A stretch of DNA of 64,000 bases, from contig DASTAE010000011.1 in NCBI GenBank assembly GCA_035712985.1, positions 15,720 through 79,719 of the forward strand, written 5' to 3'. Positions 16,409 through 26,646 of the stretch are shown here, piece by piece. This DNA is from Actinospica sp035712985 (GTDB lineage: Bacteria > Actinomycetota > Actinomycetes > Streptomycetales > Catenulisporaceae). A program made the position numbers and the translations under genes. Position 1 is the first letter of the stretch, and each line of letters opens with the position of its first letter. Below the pieces are notes generated by a model that saw only the letters and a program-made list of their open reading frames with translations, did no database searches and was not told the DNA's origin.

Positions 16409-17395
16409 ATGACAGCGCAGCCCTCGGGGCCCCCGGCCGGCGCGCCGTACGACCTGATCACGATCGGTCGGATCGGGGTGGACATCTACCCCCTGCAGGA
16501 CGGCGTGCGGCTCGAGGACGCCGAGACCTTCGGCAAGTACCTCGGCGGCAGCGCGACCAACGTGGCGATCGCCGCGGCCCGGCACGGACTGCGCTCCGCG
16601 GTCGTCACCGCGACCGGGGCCGACCCCTTCGGCCGCTTCGCCCGGCGCGAGCTGGTCCGGCTCGGCGTGGACGACCGCTTCGTGGCGACGGTGCCCGACC
16701 TCAAGACCCCGGTCACCTTCTGCGAGATCTTCCCGCCGGACGACTTCCCGCTCTACTTCTACCGGGACCCGCTGGCCCCCGACCTGGCGATCACCACCGG
16801 CGACCTGGACCTGCCGGCGATCCGGGCGGCCCGGATCTTCTGGGCCACGGTGACCGGGCTGTCCCGGGAGCCGAGCCGCACCACGCATCTGACGGCCTGG
16901 GACGCGCGCGGCCGGGCGCCGTGGACCATCCTCGACCTCGACTACCGGCCGATGTTCTGGCCCTCGGCCGAGGCGGCGAGCGCCGAGGTGGAGAAGGCGC
17001 TCGCGCTGGTCACCGTCGCCGTCGGCAACCGCGAGGAGTGCCGGGTCGCGGTCGGCGAGACGGATCCCCACCGCGCGGCGGACGCGCTGCTGGAGCGCGG
17101 CGTGGAGCTCGCGATCGTCAAGCAGGGGCCGCGCGGGGTGCTCGCCAAGACCCGCGAGCGGAGCCTGGAGATCCCGCCGTACCACGTCGAGGTGGTCAAC
17201 GGGCTCGGCGCGGGCGACGGCTTCGGCGGCGCGCTGTGCCACGGCCTGCTCCAGGGCTGGCCGCTGGAGCGCACGCTGCGCTTCGCGAACGTGGCCGGGG
17301 CGGTCGTCGCCACCCGCCGCGAGTGCTCGACCGCCATGCCGACCAGCGCGGAGGTCGAAGAGATCATGAAGGAGCCCGAGCGTGCACACCCCTGA
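16409..17395 (+). CDS. iolC: 5-dehydro-2-deoxygluconokinase
   Basis: A 328-residue PfkB/ribokinase-family sugar kinase that phosphorylates 5-dehydro-2-deoxy-D-gluconate in inositol breakdown. The N-terminal DLITIGRIGVDIYPLQ is typical of IolC, GGSATNVAIAAARHG is PfkB signature 1, and the anion-hole and catalytic base lie in NGLGAGDGFGGA (Asp270). The ATG at 16409 follows GAAGGAG and GAAGG stretches. First gene of the plus-strand iol operon; its end overlaps the next gene's GTG by 14 bases, suggesting translational coupling. Confidence 0.95.
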   Translation: MTAQPSGPPAGAPYDLITIGRIGVDIYPLQDGVRLEDAETFGKYLGGSATNVAIAAARHGLRSAVVTATGADPFGRFARRELVRLGVDDRFVATVPDLKTPVTFCEIFPPDDFPLYFYRDPLAPDLAITTGDLDLPAIRAARIFWATVTGLSREPSRTTHLTAWDARGRAPWTILDLDYRPMFWPSAEAASAEVEKALALVTVAVGNREECRVAVGETDPHRAADALLERGVELAIVKQGPRGVLAKTRERSLEIPPYHVEVVNGLGAGDGFGGALCHGLLQGWPLERTLRFANVAGAVVATRRECSTAMPTSAEVEEIMKEPERAHP

Positions 17396-18302
17396 CCTCG
17401 CCGACCGGACCGCGCCGCTGATCGGCGACGACGCGTTCGCCCGGCTGCGCCGGGCCCGGCACAGCGATCCCGACGCGATCCCCGCCGCGCTGGCCGCGCG
17501 CACCCGGCGCCCGCTGGTGCGCGGCGACGGCCGGCTGTTCATCGTGGCGGCCGACCACCCGGCCCGCGGCGCCCTCGGCGTGCGCCGGGACCCGCTGGCC
17601 ATGGCCAGCCGCTACGACCTGCTGCGCCGCCTGGCCCTCGCGCTGTCCCGGCCCGGCGTGGACGGCGTGCTCGGCACCCCCGACGTCATCGAGGACCTGG
17701 CGCTGCTCGGCCTGCTGGACGGCAAGATCGCGGTCGGCTCGATGAACCGCGGCGGCCTGCGCGGCGCCGTGTTCGAGCTCGACGACCGGTACACCGGCTA
17801 CGACGTGGAGTCGATGGTCGCCTCGCGCCTGGACGCCGCGAAGCTGCTGGTCCGGATCAGCCTCGAGGACCCGGCCACCGCCCGGACCCTGGAGTCCACG
17901 GCCCGCGCGGTGACGCAGGCCGCGAAGGCCAGGCTGCCGATCATGCTCGAACCCTTCATGAGCGGGTGGGCCGGCGGCCGCGTCGTCAACGACCTGTCAC
18001 CCGAGGCGGTGATCACCTCCGTCGCGATCGCCTCCGGGCTCGGCGCCGCCTCCGCGTACAGCTGGATGAAGCTGCCCGTGGTCAAGGACATGGAGCGCGT
18101 GATGGAGGCGACGACGCTGCCCACGCTGCTGCTCGGCGGGGACGGCGACGGCGATCCCGACGAGATGTACAGGGCGTGGGGCGACGCTCTCGCCCTCCCC
18201 GGCGTGCACGGCCTGATCGTCGGCCGCACGCTGCTCTACCCGCAGGACGACGACGTCGCCAAGGCCGTGGACATCGCCGCCGCCCTGGTCCACGGAAACT
18301 GA
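17382..18302 (+). CDS. Cgl0159-type (beta/alpha)8 aldolase of inositol catabolism
   Basis: A 306-residue TIM-barrel protein of the family that sits between iolC and iolA in corynebacterial and other actinobacterial iol clusters. It contains FIVAADHPARGALG near residue 50, GSMNRGGLRGA near 120, and GLGAASAYSWMKLPVVKDME with the candidate Schiff-base Lys. By position and fold it probably cleaves 6-phospho-5-dehydro-2-deoxygluconate to dihydroxyacetone phosphate and malonate semialdehyde, the IolJ reaction, for which no other gene is present here. That reaction is inferred. It starts at GTG inside the end of iolC and ends 12 bases before iolA. Confidence 0.85.
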   Translation: MHTPDLADRTAPLIGDDAFARLRRARHSDPDAIPAALAARTRRPLVRGDGRLFIVAADHPARGALGVRRDPLAMASRYDLLRRLALALSRPGVDGVLGTPDVIEDLALLGLLDGKIAVGSMNRGGLRGAVFELDDRYTGYDVESMVASRLDAAKLLVRISLEDPATARTLESTARAVTQAAKARLPIMLEPFMSGWAGGRVVNDLSPEAVITSVAIASGLGAASAYSWMKLPVVKDMERVMEATTLPTLLLGGDGDGDPDEMYRAWGDALALPGVHGLIVGRTLLYPQDDDVAKAVDIAAALVHGN

Positions 18303-18314
18303 GAGGAACCACCT

Positions 18315-19820
<1,506 letters not shown>

Positions 19821-19831
19821 GAATCGGGACC

Positions 19832-20731
19832 ATGGCTGTTCCCAATGAGTGGTTCTATCCGCGCGGCTCGCTGATGCGCGAGGGCTGGGAATCGGTGGTG
19901 GACGCCTCGATTCCCGGCTGGCGGCACACCGGGATCCGGGTCGCGGTGCTGGACGGCGGGTCGCTCCCGCTTCCCGCGGGGGACGTCGAGCGGATCGTGA
20001 TCCCGCTCGCGGGCGGCTTCACCGTGGAGCACGACGGCGCGACGACCGAGCTGGAGGGCCGCTCCGGCGTCTTCGAGGGGCCGACCGACGTGCTCTACGT
20101 CGGGGCGGGCCGGGAGCTGACGGTGTCCGGCGCCGGCCGGGTCGCGGTGGCCGAGGCGCCGACCGCGGTGCGCAAGCCGAGCCGGTACCTGGCCAAGAGC
20201 GAGGTGCCGGTGGAGATCCGAGGCGCCGGCCGGGACACGCGGCAGGTGCACAACTTCGGCACGCCCGACGCGCTGGACGCGGCCGCCTTCATCGTGTGCG
20301 AGGTGATCACGCCGGGCGGAAACTGGTCCTCGCACCCGGCGCACAAGCACGACGAGCACGTGGCCGGGCACGAGTCGCGGCTCGAGGAGATCTACTACTT
20401 CGAGGCCGCTCCGGTGCGCGGTTCGCAGGCCCCTGAGGGCGTGGACGCGTTCGGCGGCTTCGCCACGTACTCCTCGGCGGCCGGCGAGATCGAGACCAAC
20501 GCGCTGGTGCGCACCGGCGACATCGCGCTGGTGCCCTTCGGCTACCACGGTCCGGCCGCCGCGGCGCCGGAGTACGACCTCTACTACCTCAACGTGATGG
20601 CCGGCCCGGACCCCGAGCGGGTCTGGCTGGTCTCCGACGATCCGCGGCAGGCCTGGATCCGGTCGCGGTGGCAGCAGCAGAGCGTTGATTCCAGGCTGCC
20701 CTATCTCGGGAACGAAGGAGCTTCCGAATGA
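19832..20731 (+). CDS. iolB: 5-deoxy-glucuronate isomerase
   Basis: A 299-residue bicupin that isomerises 5-deoxy-glucuronate to 5-dehydro-2-deoxy-gluconate. The metal centre is visible in WSSHPAHKHDEH, EEIYYFE and PFGYHGPAAA. The N-terminal cupin has lost metal ligands, as usual in IolB. It starts at ATG 19832 after GGGACC, 11 bases after iolA, and its stop overlaps the iolD start in ATGA. Confidence 0.95.
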   Translation: MAVPNEWFYPRGSLMREGWESVVDASIPGWRHTGIRVAVLDGGSLPLPAGDVERIVIPLAGGFTVEHDGATTELEGRSGVFEGPTDVLYVGAGRELTVSGAGRVAVAEAPTAVRKPSRYLAKSEVPVEIRGAGRDTRQVHNFGTPDALDAAAFIVCEVITPGGNWSSHPAHKHDEHVAGHESRLEEIYYFEAAPVRGSQAPEGVDAFGGFATYSSAAGEIETNALVRTGDIALVPFGYHGPAAAAPEYDLYYLNVMAGPDPERVWLVSDDPRQAWIRSRWQQQSVDSRLPYLGNEGASE

Positions 20732-22596
20732 CGACGCGCAGGATGACGGTCGGGCAGGCGCTGGTCGAGTTCCTGGCCCATCAGTACACCGTGGACGGGC
20801 AGACGCGGGAGCGGACGATCCCCGCCGTCTTCGGCATCTTCGGCCACGGCAACGTCGCCGGGCTCGGGCAGGCGCTCAAGCAGTACAGCGTGACCGACCC
20901 GGACCTGCTGCCCTACCACCAGGCGCGCAACGAGCAGGCGATGGTGCACCAGGCGGTCGGCTACGCGCGGATGCACCGCCGCCGGGCCACGCTCGCGGCG
21001 ACCGCGTCGGTCGGCCCGGGCGCGGCGAACATGCTCACCGGCGCGGCTCTGGCGACGGCGAACCGGATGCCCGTGCTGCTGCTGCCCTCGGACACCTTCG
21101 CGACCCGCGTCGCGGATCCCGTGCTCCAGCAGCTCGAACTCCCGCACGACACCGGGCTGCAGGTCACCGACGCGTTCCGGCCGCTGTCGCGGTTCTTCGA
21201 CCGCGTGCAGCGTCCCGAGCAGCTGTACTCGATCGCGCTGGCCGCGATGCGGGTGCTCACCGACCCCGCCGAGACCGGCGCGGTCACCATCGCGCTTCCG
21301 GAGGACGTGCAGGCCGAGGCGATCGACGTGCCGGTCGAGTTCCTGCGGGACCGCGAGTGGCACATCCGTCGGCCGCTGCCCGAGGCCTGGGCGCTGGACG
21401 CGGCGGTCGCGGCGATCCGCGGCGCGCGCACGCCGTTCATCGTGGCGGGCGGCGGGGTGATCTACTCGGGTGCCGAGGACGCGCTGCGGGCGTTGGTCGA
21501 GCGGACCGGGATTCCGGTCGGCACCAGCCAGGCCGGCGGCGGCTCGCTGAACTGGGATCACCCGCAGTACCTCGGCGGAGTCGGCGCGACCGGCACGACC
21601 GCCGCGAACCGGCTCGCCGCCGAGGCGGACGTCGTGATCGGCATCGGGACGCGGTACAGCGACTTCACCACCGCGAGCCGCACCGCGTTCCAGAACCCTG
21701 GCGTGACCTTCGTCAACGTGAACATCGCGTCCTTCGACGCGTACAAGCACGGTTCGCAGCTCCCGGTGATCGCGGACGCCCGGGAGACGATCAGTGCTCT
21801 GAGCGTCGCGCTGGACGGCCACCGGGTCTCCGCGGAACTCGGGGCTCGGGTGGCGCGGGAGAAGCGCGCCTGGGACGCCGTGGCCGACACCGCCCTCGCC
21901 CCGACCGGCGCCGAGCTGCCCGGGCAGGCCGAGATCATCGGCGCCGTCCAGGCGGCGAGCGATCCGCGGGACGTGATCGTCCAGGCCGCCGGCTCGCTGC
22001 CCGGCGATCTGCACAAGCTGTGGCGGGTCCGCGATCCGCTGGGCTACCACGTCGAGTACGCCTTCTCCTGCATGGGATACGAGATCGCGGGCGGCATCGG
22101 CGCCAAGCGCGGGCTCGACGCCCTGGGCGACGACCGCGACGTGATCGTGATGGTCGGCGACGGCTCGTACCTGATGCTGCACAGCGAGCTCGCCACCGCC
22201 GTGGCCGAGGGCGTGAAGATCATCATCGTGCTGATCCAGAACGAGGGCTACGCCTCGATCGGCCACCTCTCGGAGACCATCGGCTCCCAGCGCTTCGGCA
22301 CCCGCTACCCGGCCGGTCCGGACCTCGCGGCCAACGCGCGCAGCTACGGCGTGGACGTCATCGAGATCCGCCCGGGCACCCTCGCGATCGACCAGCTCTC
22401 GGCGGCGATCAAGGCGGCCAAGGCGAGCACGACCAGCACCCTGATCCACATCGACGCGGACCCCCTCCTTTACGCCCCCGACGGCGAGGGCTGGTGGGAC
22501 GTCCCGATCGCGCAGGTCTCCGAGCTCGAAAGCACCCAAGAGGCGTACGCGCAGTACGTCGAGCAGGTCAAGAAGCAGCGCCCCCTCCTCGGCTGA
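20728..22596 (+). CDS. iolD: 3D-(3,5/4)-trihydroxycyclohexane-1,2-dione hydrolase
   Basis: A 622-residue thiamine-diphosphate enzyme that opens the inositol-derived ring to 5-deoxy-glucuronate. It has the three-domain acetolactate-synthase layout: PYR domain with the glutamate in YHQARNEQAMVHQAVG, a central Rossmann-like domain, and a PP domain with the TPP/Mg2+ motif VGDGSYLMLHSELATA and QNEGYASIG. Length and IPAVFGIFGHGNVAG near the start match IolD. It overlaps iolB by four bases (ATGA). Confidence 0.95.
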   Translation: MTTRRMTVGQALVEFLAHQYTVDGQTRERTIPAVFGIFGHGNVAGLGQALKQYSVTDPDLLPYHQARNEQAMVHQAVGYARMHRRRATLAATASVGPGAANMLTGAALATANRMPVLLLPSDTFATRVADPVLQQLELPHDTGLQVTDAFRPLSRFFDRVQRPEQLYSIALAAMRVLTDPAETGAVTIALPEDVQAEAIDVPVEFLRDREWHIRRPLPEAWALDAAVAAIRGARTPFIVAGGGVIYSGAEDALRALVERTGIPVGTSQAGGGSLNWDHPQYLGGVGATGTTAANRLAAEADVVIGIGTRYSDFTTASRTAFQNPGVTFVNVNIASFDAYKHGSQLPVIADARETISALSVALDGHRVSAELGARVAREKRAWDAVADTALAPTGAELPGQAEIIGAVQAASDPRDVIVQAAGSLPGDLHKLWRVRDPLGYHVEYAFSCMGYEIAGGIGAKRGLDALGDDRDVIVMVGDGSYLMLHSELATAVAEGVKIIIVLIQNEGYASIGHLSETIGSQRFGTRYPAGPDLAANARSYGVDVIEIRPGTLAIDQLSAAIKAAKASTTSTLIHIDADPLLYAPDGEGWWDVPIAQVSELESTQEAYAQYVEQVKKQRPLLG

Positions 22597-22607
22597 AAAG
22601 GACGACG

Positions 22608-23534
22608 ATGACCGACAACGCCACCGCGCAGAACCAGGGCCTGCGGATCGGCTCCGCCCCCGACTCCTGGGGCGTCTGGTTCCCCGAGCACCCCCGGCAG
22701 ATCCCCTGGGACCGCTTCCTGGACGAGGTCGCGGCCGCCGGGTACCACTGGATCGAGCTCGGCCCCTACGGCTACCTGCCCACCGACCCCGAGCGGCTGA
22801 AGGACGAGCTCGCCAAGCGCGACCTCGAACTGTCCGCGGGCACCGTGTTCACCGGCTTCCACAAGGGCCCGGAGCAGTGGCGGCTGGCCTGGGACCAGGC
22901 GGTGAAGGTGGCCGGTCTGGCGCACGCGCTGGGCGCCGAGCACATCGTCGTCATCCCGGACATGTGGCGCTCCGAGGCGGACGGATCGGCCCTGGAACCC
23001 CGCACCCTGACGCCCGCCCAGTGGGACCGGCTCGCCGCCGCGCACGACCAGCTCGGCAAGGCGCTGCTGGAGGAGTACGGCATGCGCCAGCAGTTCCACT
23101 CGCACGCCGACAGCCACATCGGCACCTACCGCGAGGTGGAGCGGCTGCTCGGCCTGACGGACCCGCAGTACCTCAACCTCTGCCTGGACACCGGCCACTT
23201 CGCCTACTACGGCGGCGACTGCGTCAAGCTGATCGACGCGCACCCGGACCGCATCGGCTATCTGCACCTCAAGCAGGTCGACCCGGACTACCGCTTCGAG
23301 GTGCACAAGAACGACATCGCCTGGGCCGAGGCGGCGAACGACGTCATGGTCGAGCCGCCGAACGGCGTGCCGGACTTCGCGCCGATCATCGAGGCCGTGT
23401 CGAAGATCGACCCGGAGACCTTCGCGATCGTCGAGCAGGACATGCCCGGCGTGGACATCGACGTTCCGCTCGGCATCGCCACCCGCACCCGCAAGCACAT
23501 CTTCGGCTGCACCCCGCTGACCCGCGTCCGCTGA
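22608..23534 (+). CDS. iolE: inosose dehydratase
   Basis: A 308-residue TIM-barrel metalloenzyme of the xylose-isomerase/AP-endonuclease-2 superfamily that dehydrates 2-keto-myo-inositol to the cyclohexanedione used by IolD. Family motifs are IGSAPDSWGVWFPEHP near the start, WIELGPYGYLP, QFHSHADSHIG, LCLDTGHFAYYGGD and YLHLKQVDP, giving the His, Glu and Asp metal ligands. AAAGGACGACG precedes the ATG at 22608. It lies 11 bases after iolD. Confidence 0.95.
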   Translation: MTDNATAQNQGLRIGSAPDSWGVWFPEHPRQIPWDRFLDEVAAAGYHWIELGPYGYLPTDPERLKDELAKRDLELSAGTVFTGFHKGPEQWRLAWDQAVKVAGLAHALGAEHIVVIPDMWRSEADGSALEPRTLTPAQWDRLAAAHDQLGKALLEEYGMRQQFHSHADSHIGTYREVERLLGLTDPQYLNLCLDTGHFAYYGGDCVKLIDAHPDRIGYLHLKQVDPDYRFEVHKNDIAWAEAANDVMVEPPNGVPDFAPIIEAVSKIDPETFAIVEQDMPGVDIDVPLGIATRTRKHIFGCTPLTRVR

Positions 23535-23570
23535 CCCGACGCAGACTTCGATGACGAAGGAAAACCTTCT

Positions 23571-24602
23571 ATGAGCAACGTTTCCGAGCTGCGCGTCGGC
23601 GTCGTCGGCACCGGCATCATGGGCGCCGACCACGTCGCGCGCCTGACGAACACCATCTCCGGCGCCTCCGTGACGGCGATCGTCGAGCCCGACGCCGGAC
23701 GGGCCGCGGCCGCCGCGAAGCTCGCGCCGGGCGCCGAGACCTTCACCCGGGTCGAGGACGCGCTCGAGGCCGACGCGCTCGACGCGGTCGTGATCGCGAC
23801 GCCCGGCCGGTTCCACGAGCAGGGCCTGCTCCCGGTGCTCGAGGCCGGGCTGCCGGTGCTCTGCGAGAAGCCGCTGACCCAGGACCCCGAATCCTCCTGG
23901 CGCGTGGTCGAGGCGGAGCAGAAGGCGGGCCGGAAGCTGATCCAGGTCGGCTTCATGCGCCGCTTCGACCCGCAGTACCAGCAGCTTCGCACCCTGATCG
24001 CCGGCGGCTCCGCGGGAGAGCTGCTGATGCTGCGCTGCGTGCACCGCAACCCCTCGGTCCCCGACGGGTACACGCAGCCGATGCTCATCAACGACTCGGT
24101 CGTGCACGAGTTCGACATCGTCCCGTGGCTGGCCGACGCCGCGATCACCTCGGTCGAGGTCAAGTACGCCAAGCGCAACGCGCTCGGCCCCGCGCACCTG
24201 CGCGAGCCGATCCTCGTGCTGATGGAGCTGGACAACGGCGTGCTCGTGGACGTCGAGATGAACGTGAGCGTCCGCTTCGGCTACCAGGTCGCCACCGAGG
24301 CCGTGTTCCAGCGCGGCGTCGCGCGGATCGGCCAGCCCGAGGGCCTGCAGCTGTGGCAGGACGCGAACTTCCGGCTCGCCGAGCACACCACCTACGTGAC
24401 CCGGTTCAAGCAGGCCTACGACATCGAGGTGCAGGCCTGGGTGGACGCCACCCGGCGCGGCGAGATCGCCGGACCCTCCGCGTGGGACGGCTACAAGGTC
24501 GCCGTCGCGTGCGCGGCCGGGGTCAAGGCGCTGGAGACGAGCGGCCCGGTCCCGGTCGAGCTGCCGGAGACCCCCGCGTTCTACGCTCATGTTAGTATGT
24601 AA
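23571..24602 (+). CDS. iolG: Gfo/Idh/MocA oxidoreductase, probable inositol 2-dehydrogenase
   Basis: A 343-residue NAD(P)-dependent dehydrogenase. The Rossmann motif is VGVVGTGIMGADHV, the conserved Lys is in CEKPLTQDP (Lys100), and the substrate region reads VGFMRRFDPQY and NDSVVHEFDIVPWL with the catalytic Asp/His pair, close to inositol dehydrogenases. In the pathway it oxidises myo-inositol to 2-keto-inositol, the first step. Its final codons (GTT AGT ATG TAA) lie inside control element 2, so the element overlaps the coding end. Confidence 0.92.
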   Translation: MSNVSELRVGVVGTGIMGADHVARLTNTISGASVTAIVEPDAGRAAAAAKLAPGAETFTRVEDALEADALDAVVIATPGRFHEQGLLPVLEAGLPVLCEKPLTQDPESSWRVVEAEQKAGRKLIQVGFMRRFDPQYQQLRTLIAGGSAGELLMLRCVHRNPSVPDGYTQPMLINDSVVHEFDIVPWLADAAITSVEVKYAKRNALGPAHLREPILVLMELDNGVLVDVEMNVSVRFGYQVATEAVFQRGVARIGQPEGLQLWQDANFRLAEHTTYVTRFKQAYDIEVQAWVDATRRGEIAGPSAWDGYKVAVACAAGVKALETSGPVPVELPETPAFYAHVSM

Positions 24603-24611
24603 GTACAAAGT
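24591..24611 (+). promoter_or_regulatory. iol control element 2 upstream of the transaldolase gene
   Basis: GTTAGTATGTA followed by AGT and ACAAAGT; matches 16 of 21 bases of the element before iolC, with the same TGT-N4-ACA core. It spans the iolG stop codon and lies 21 bases before the next start, suggesting an internal regulated promoter. Confidence 0.55.
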
Positions 24612-24632
24612 GCCGTTCGAATGGAGGTCCGC

Positions 24633-25727
24633 GTGACGACCCTGGCCGTATCCACCGCGACCGCGGAGTCCGCCCTGCTCCGCGGCACGAGGGAGTTCCC
24701 GCAGACCGCTCTGTGGAACGACTCGGCGGACCCGGACGAGCTGTCCCGCTCGATCGGCTTCGGCGCCGTCGGCGCGACCTGCAACCCGGTCATCGCGTAC
24801 ACGGCGATCAGCAGGCGCCTCGACGTGTGGCGGCCGCGGATCGCGCTGCTGGCCGCCGAGCACCCGACGGCCGGGGAGTCGGCGATCGGCTGGCTGGCCG
24901 TCGAGGAGCTCTCCATCGAGGCGGCGAAGCTGCTCGAGCCCGCGTTCGCGGCCTCCGGCGGCCGCAACGGACGGCTGTCGGTGCAGACCGACCCGCGCCT
25001 GCACCGCGACGCCGACGCGCTGGTCGAGCAGGCCGTGCGCTTCTCGCGGCTGGCCGAGAACATCATCGTGAAGATCCCGGCCACCTCCGTCGGGATCCGC
25101 GCGATCGAGGAGGCCACCTACCGCGGCGTCAGCGTCAACGTCACGGTCTCGTTCACGGTGCCGCAGGCGGTCCGGGCCGCCGAGGCCATCGAGCGCGGCC
25201 TGGACCGGCGTGCGGCCGAGGGGCTGCCCGAGCGGGAGTTCGGCTCCGTCGTCACGATCATGGGCGGACGGCTCGACGACTGGCTCAAGCAGGTCGCGGC
25301 CCAGCGGCGCCTGCTGATCGAGCCCGGCGCCCTCGACTGGGCCGGCGTCGCCGCCCTCAAGCGCGCGTACGCGATCTTCCAGGAGCGCGGCTACCGGTCG
25401 CGCGTGCTCTCGGCGGCGTTCCGCAACGGCCTGCAGTGGTCCGAGCTGCTCGGCGGCGACCTCGTCGTCTCCCCGCCCTTCGACTGGCAGCTGCGGATCA
25501 ACGAGAACGACCTGCCGGTCGCCCGCCGCATCGACGTGCCGGTCGAGGAGCGGATCATCGCCGAGCTGTCCACGATCGACGACTTCCGCCGCGCCTACGA
25601 GCCCGACGGCCTGACGGTCGAGGAGTTCGACGGCTTCGGCGCCACCCGGGCGACCCTGCGTCAGTTCCTCGACGCCGACGCCCAGCTCGACGCGCTGGTC
25701 AGGGACATCCTCATCCCGGCGCCCTGA
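24633..25727 (+). CDS. transaldolase-family protein
   Basis: A 364-residue transaldolase-fold protein. The Schiff-base Lys is in ENIIVKIPATSVG (Lys147), with the upstream ATCNPVIAYTAI and downstream VSVNVTVSFTVPQA and VVTIMGGRLDDW also typical. GTG 24633 is chosen because GGAGG lies six bases upstream; the ATG at 24621 would overlap that site. It is the last gene of the iol run and has its own copy of the iol element, so it is probably co-regulated. Role is uncertain: recycling of triose or heptose phosphates, or a second aldolase of the pathway. Its 3' end overlaps the convergent SARP gene by 67 bases. Confidence 0.85.
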   Translation: MTTLAVSTATAESALLRGTREFPQTALWNDSADPDELSRSIGFGAVGATCNPVIAYTAISRRLDVWRPRIALLAAEHPTAGESAIGWLAVEELSIEAAKLLEPAFAASGGRNGRLSVQTDPRLHRDADALVEQAVRFSRLAENIIVKIPATSVGIRAIEEATYRGVSVNVTVSFTVPQAVRAAEAIERGLDRRAAEGLPEREFGSVVTIMGGRLDDWLKQVAAQRRLLIEPGALDWAGVAALKRAYAIFQERGYRSRVLSAAFRNGLQWSELLGGDLVVSPPFDWQLRINENDLPVARRIDVPVEERIIAELSTIDDFRRAYEPDGLTVEEFDGFGATRATLRQFLDADAQLDALVRDILIPAP

Positions 25728-26479
25728 GGGTCCATCACCTCGTCGTCCTGGGCCAGGATCGCTCGATGCAGGTCGCACAGCCCCTCCCCGGGCTCGATGC
25801 CGAGCTCCTCGCGCAGCTCCGCCCGCGCCCTGCGGAACTGCGCGAGGGCCTCGGCCTGCCGGCTGCACCGGTACAGCGCGATCATCAGCGCCGCCCGGAT
25901 CCGCTCGCGCAGCGGGAACTGCTCGACCAGCTCGACCAGGTCGTCCACCAGGTCCCGGTGCTCGCCGAGGGCGAGTCTGGCCTCGATGAAGTCCTCCAGC
26001 GCGCCGACCCGCGCCTCCTCCAGGTGCACGGCGATGGCCCGCGCGGCCCGGCCGCGCACCCCGGCCAGCGCGTCGCCGTTCCAGCGCGCCAGCGCCGTGG
26101 CCAGGTGGTGCCGGGCTTCGGCGTGGCTGCCCTCGGCCAGCGCGGCCCGGCCCCGGCGCACCCCCGCCTCGAAGAGCGCGAAGTCGAACTGCTCGGGCCG
26201 CACCGTGATCCGGTAGCCGAGCTCGCCGGTCGCGATGAGCCCGGGCACCCGCAGATTGCGGCGCAGCGCGGAGATGCAGATGTGGATCTGCCGCTTGGCG
26301 GTCGGCGGCGGATCGCCGTCCCAGACGGCGTCGGTCAGCCGGTCCAGGCTCACCACGTGGCCAGCCGACATCAGCAGCATCGCGAGGATCGCGCGCTGCC
26401 GGGTGGCGTGCAGCGCGACCACCTCCTCGTCCACCCGCGCCTCCATCGGCCCGAGGATGCTGAAGAAGATCTCTGCCAT
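25661..26479 (-). CDS. SARP/AfsR-type (BTAD) transcriptional activator
   Basis: A 272-residue small SARP. The OmpR-like winged helix covers about 1-95 (FSILGPMEARVDEEVVALHA, QRAILAMLLMSAGHVVSLDRL, KRQIHICISALRR) and the bacterial transcriptional activation domain about 100-245 (FEAGVRRGRAALAEG, LRERIRAALMIALYRCSRQA, AQFRRARAELREELGIEPG). The last 25 residues are low-complexity and overlap the transaldolase end by 67 bases on the opposite strand, so the natural stop may have been lost. ATG 26479 follows AGGAG. It is divergent from an MFS gene whose upstream region has SARP-type direct repeats. Confidence 0.88.
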   Translation of the reverse strand: MAEIFFSILGPMEARVDEEVVALHATRQRAILAMLLMSAGHVVSLDRLTDAVWDGDPPPTAKRQIHICISALRRNLRVPGLIATGELGYRITVRPEQFDFALFEAGVRRGRAALAEGSHAEARHHLATALARWNGDALAGVRGRAARAIAVHLEEARVGALEDFIEARLALGEHRDLVDDLVELVEQFPLRERIRAALMIALYRCSRQAEALAQFRRARAELREELGIEPGEGLCDLHRAILAQDDEVMDPQGAGMRMSLTSASSWASASRN

Positions 26480-26578
26480 GCCACTCGACTCCTCACGCTC
26501 GGCGGTGCCGTTCCTCTCATCACTCAGCGAACCGCGCGACACTCGCGCGCCGCTTGAGCGAGGCTCGGGCCGGGCGGG

Positions 26579-26610
26579 GATACCGTGCCGATACCGCCGC
26601 GGTCTGTACT
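26579..26610 (+). promoter_or_regulatory. SARP-type promoter upstream of the MFS gene
   Basis: GATACCG at 26579 and GATACCG at 26590 form a direct repeat with 11-base spacing. Exactly eight bases after the second repeat lies TGTACT (26605-26610), a plausible -10 box. An 11-base repeat period and an eight-base gap to the -10 are the known geometry of SARP-activated promoters. Confidence 0.6.
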
Positions 26611-26646
26611 GAGCGTGGCAACGCCGCGACGAATCGAGGCCCCCGC

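Noticed and set aside
22470..25868. Very long minus-strand open frame (over 1100 codons) opposite iolE, iolG and the transaldolase
   Set aside because: It is antisense to genes with clear family motifs. Its translation is Arg/Gly/Ala/Leu-rich with no domain, as expected from the third-position GC bias.
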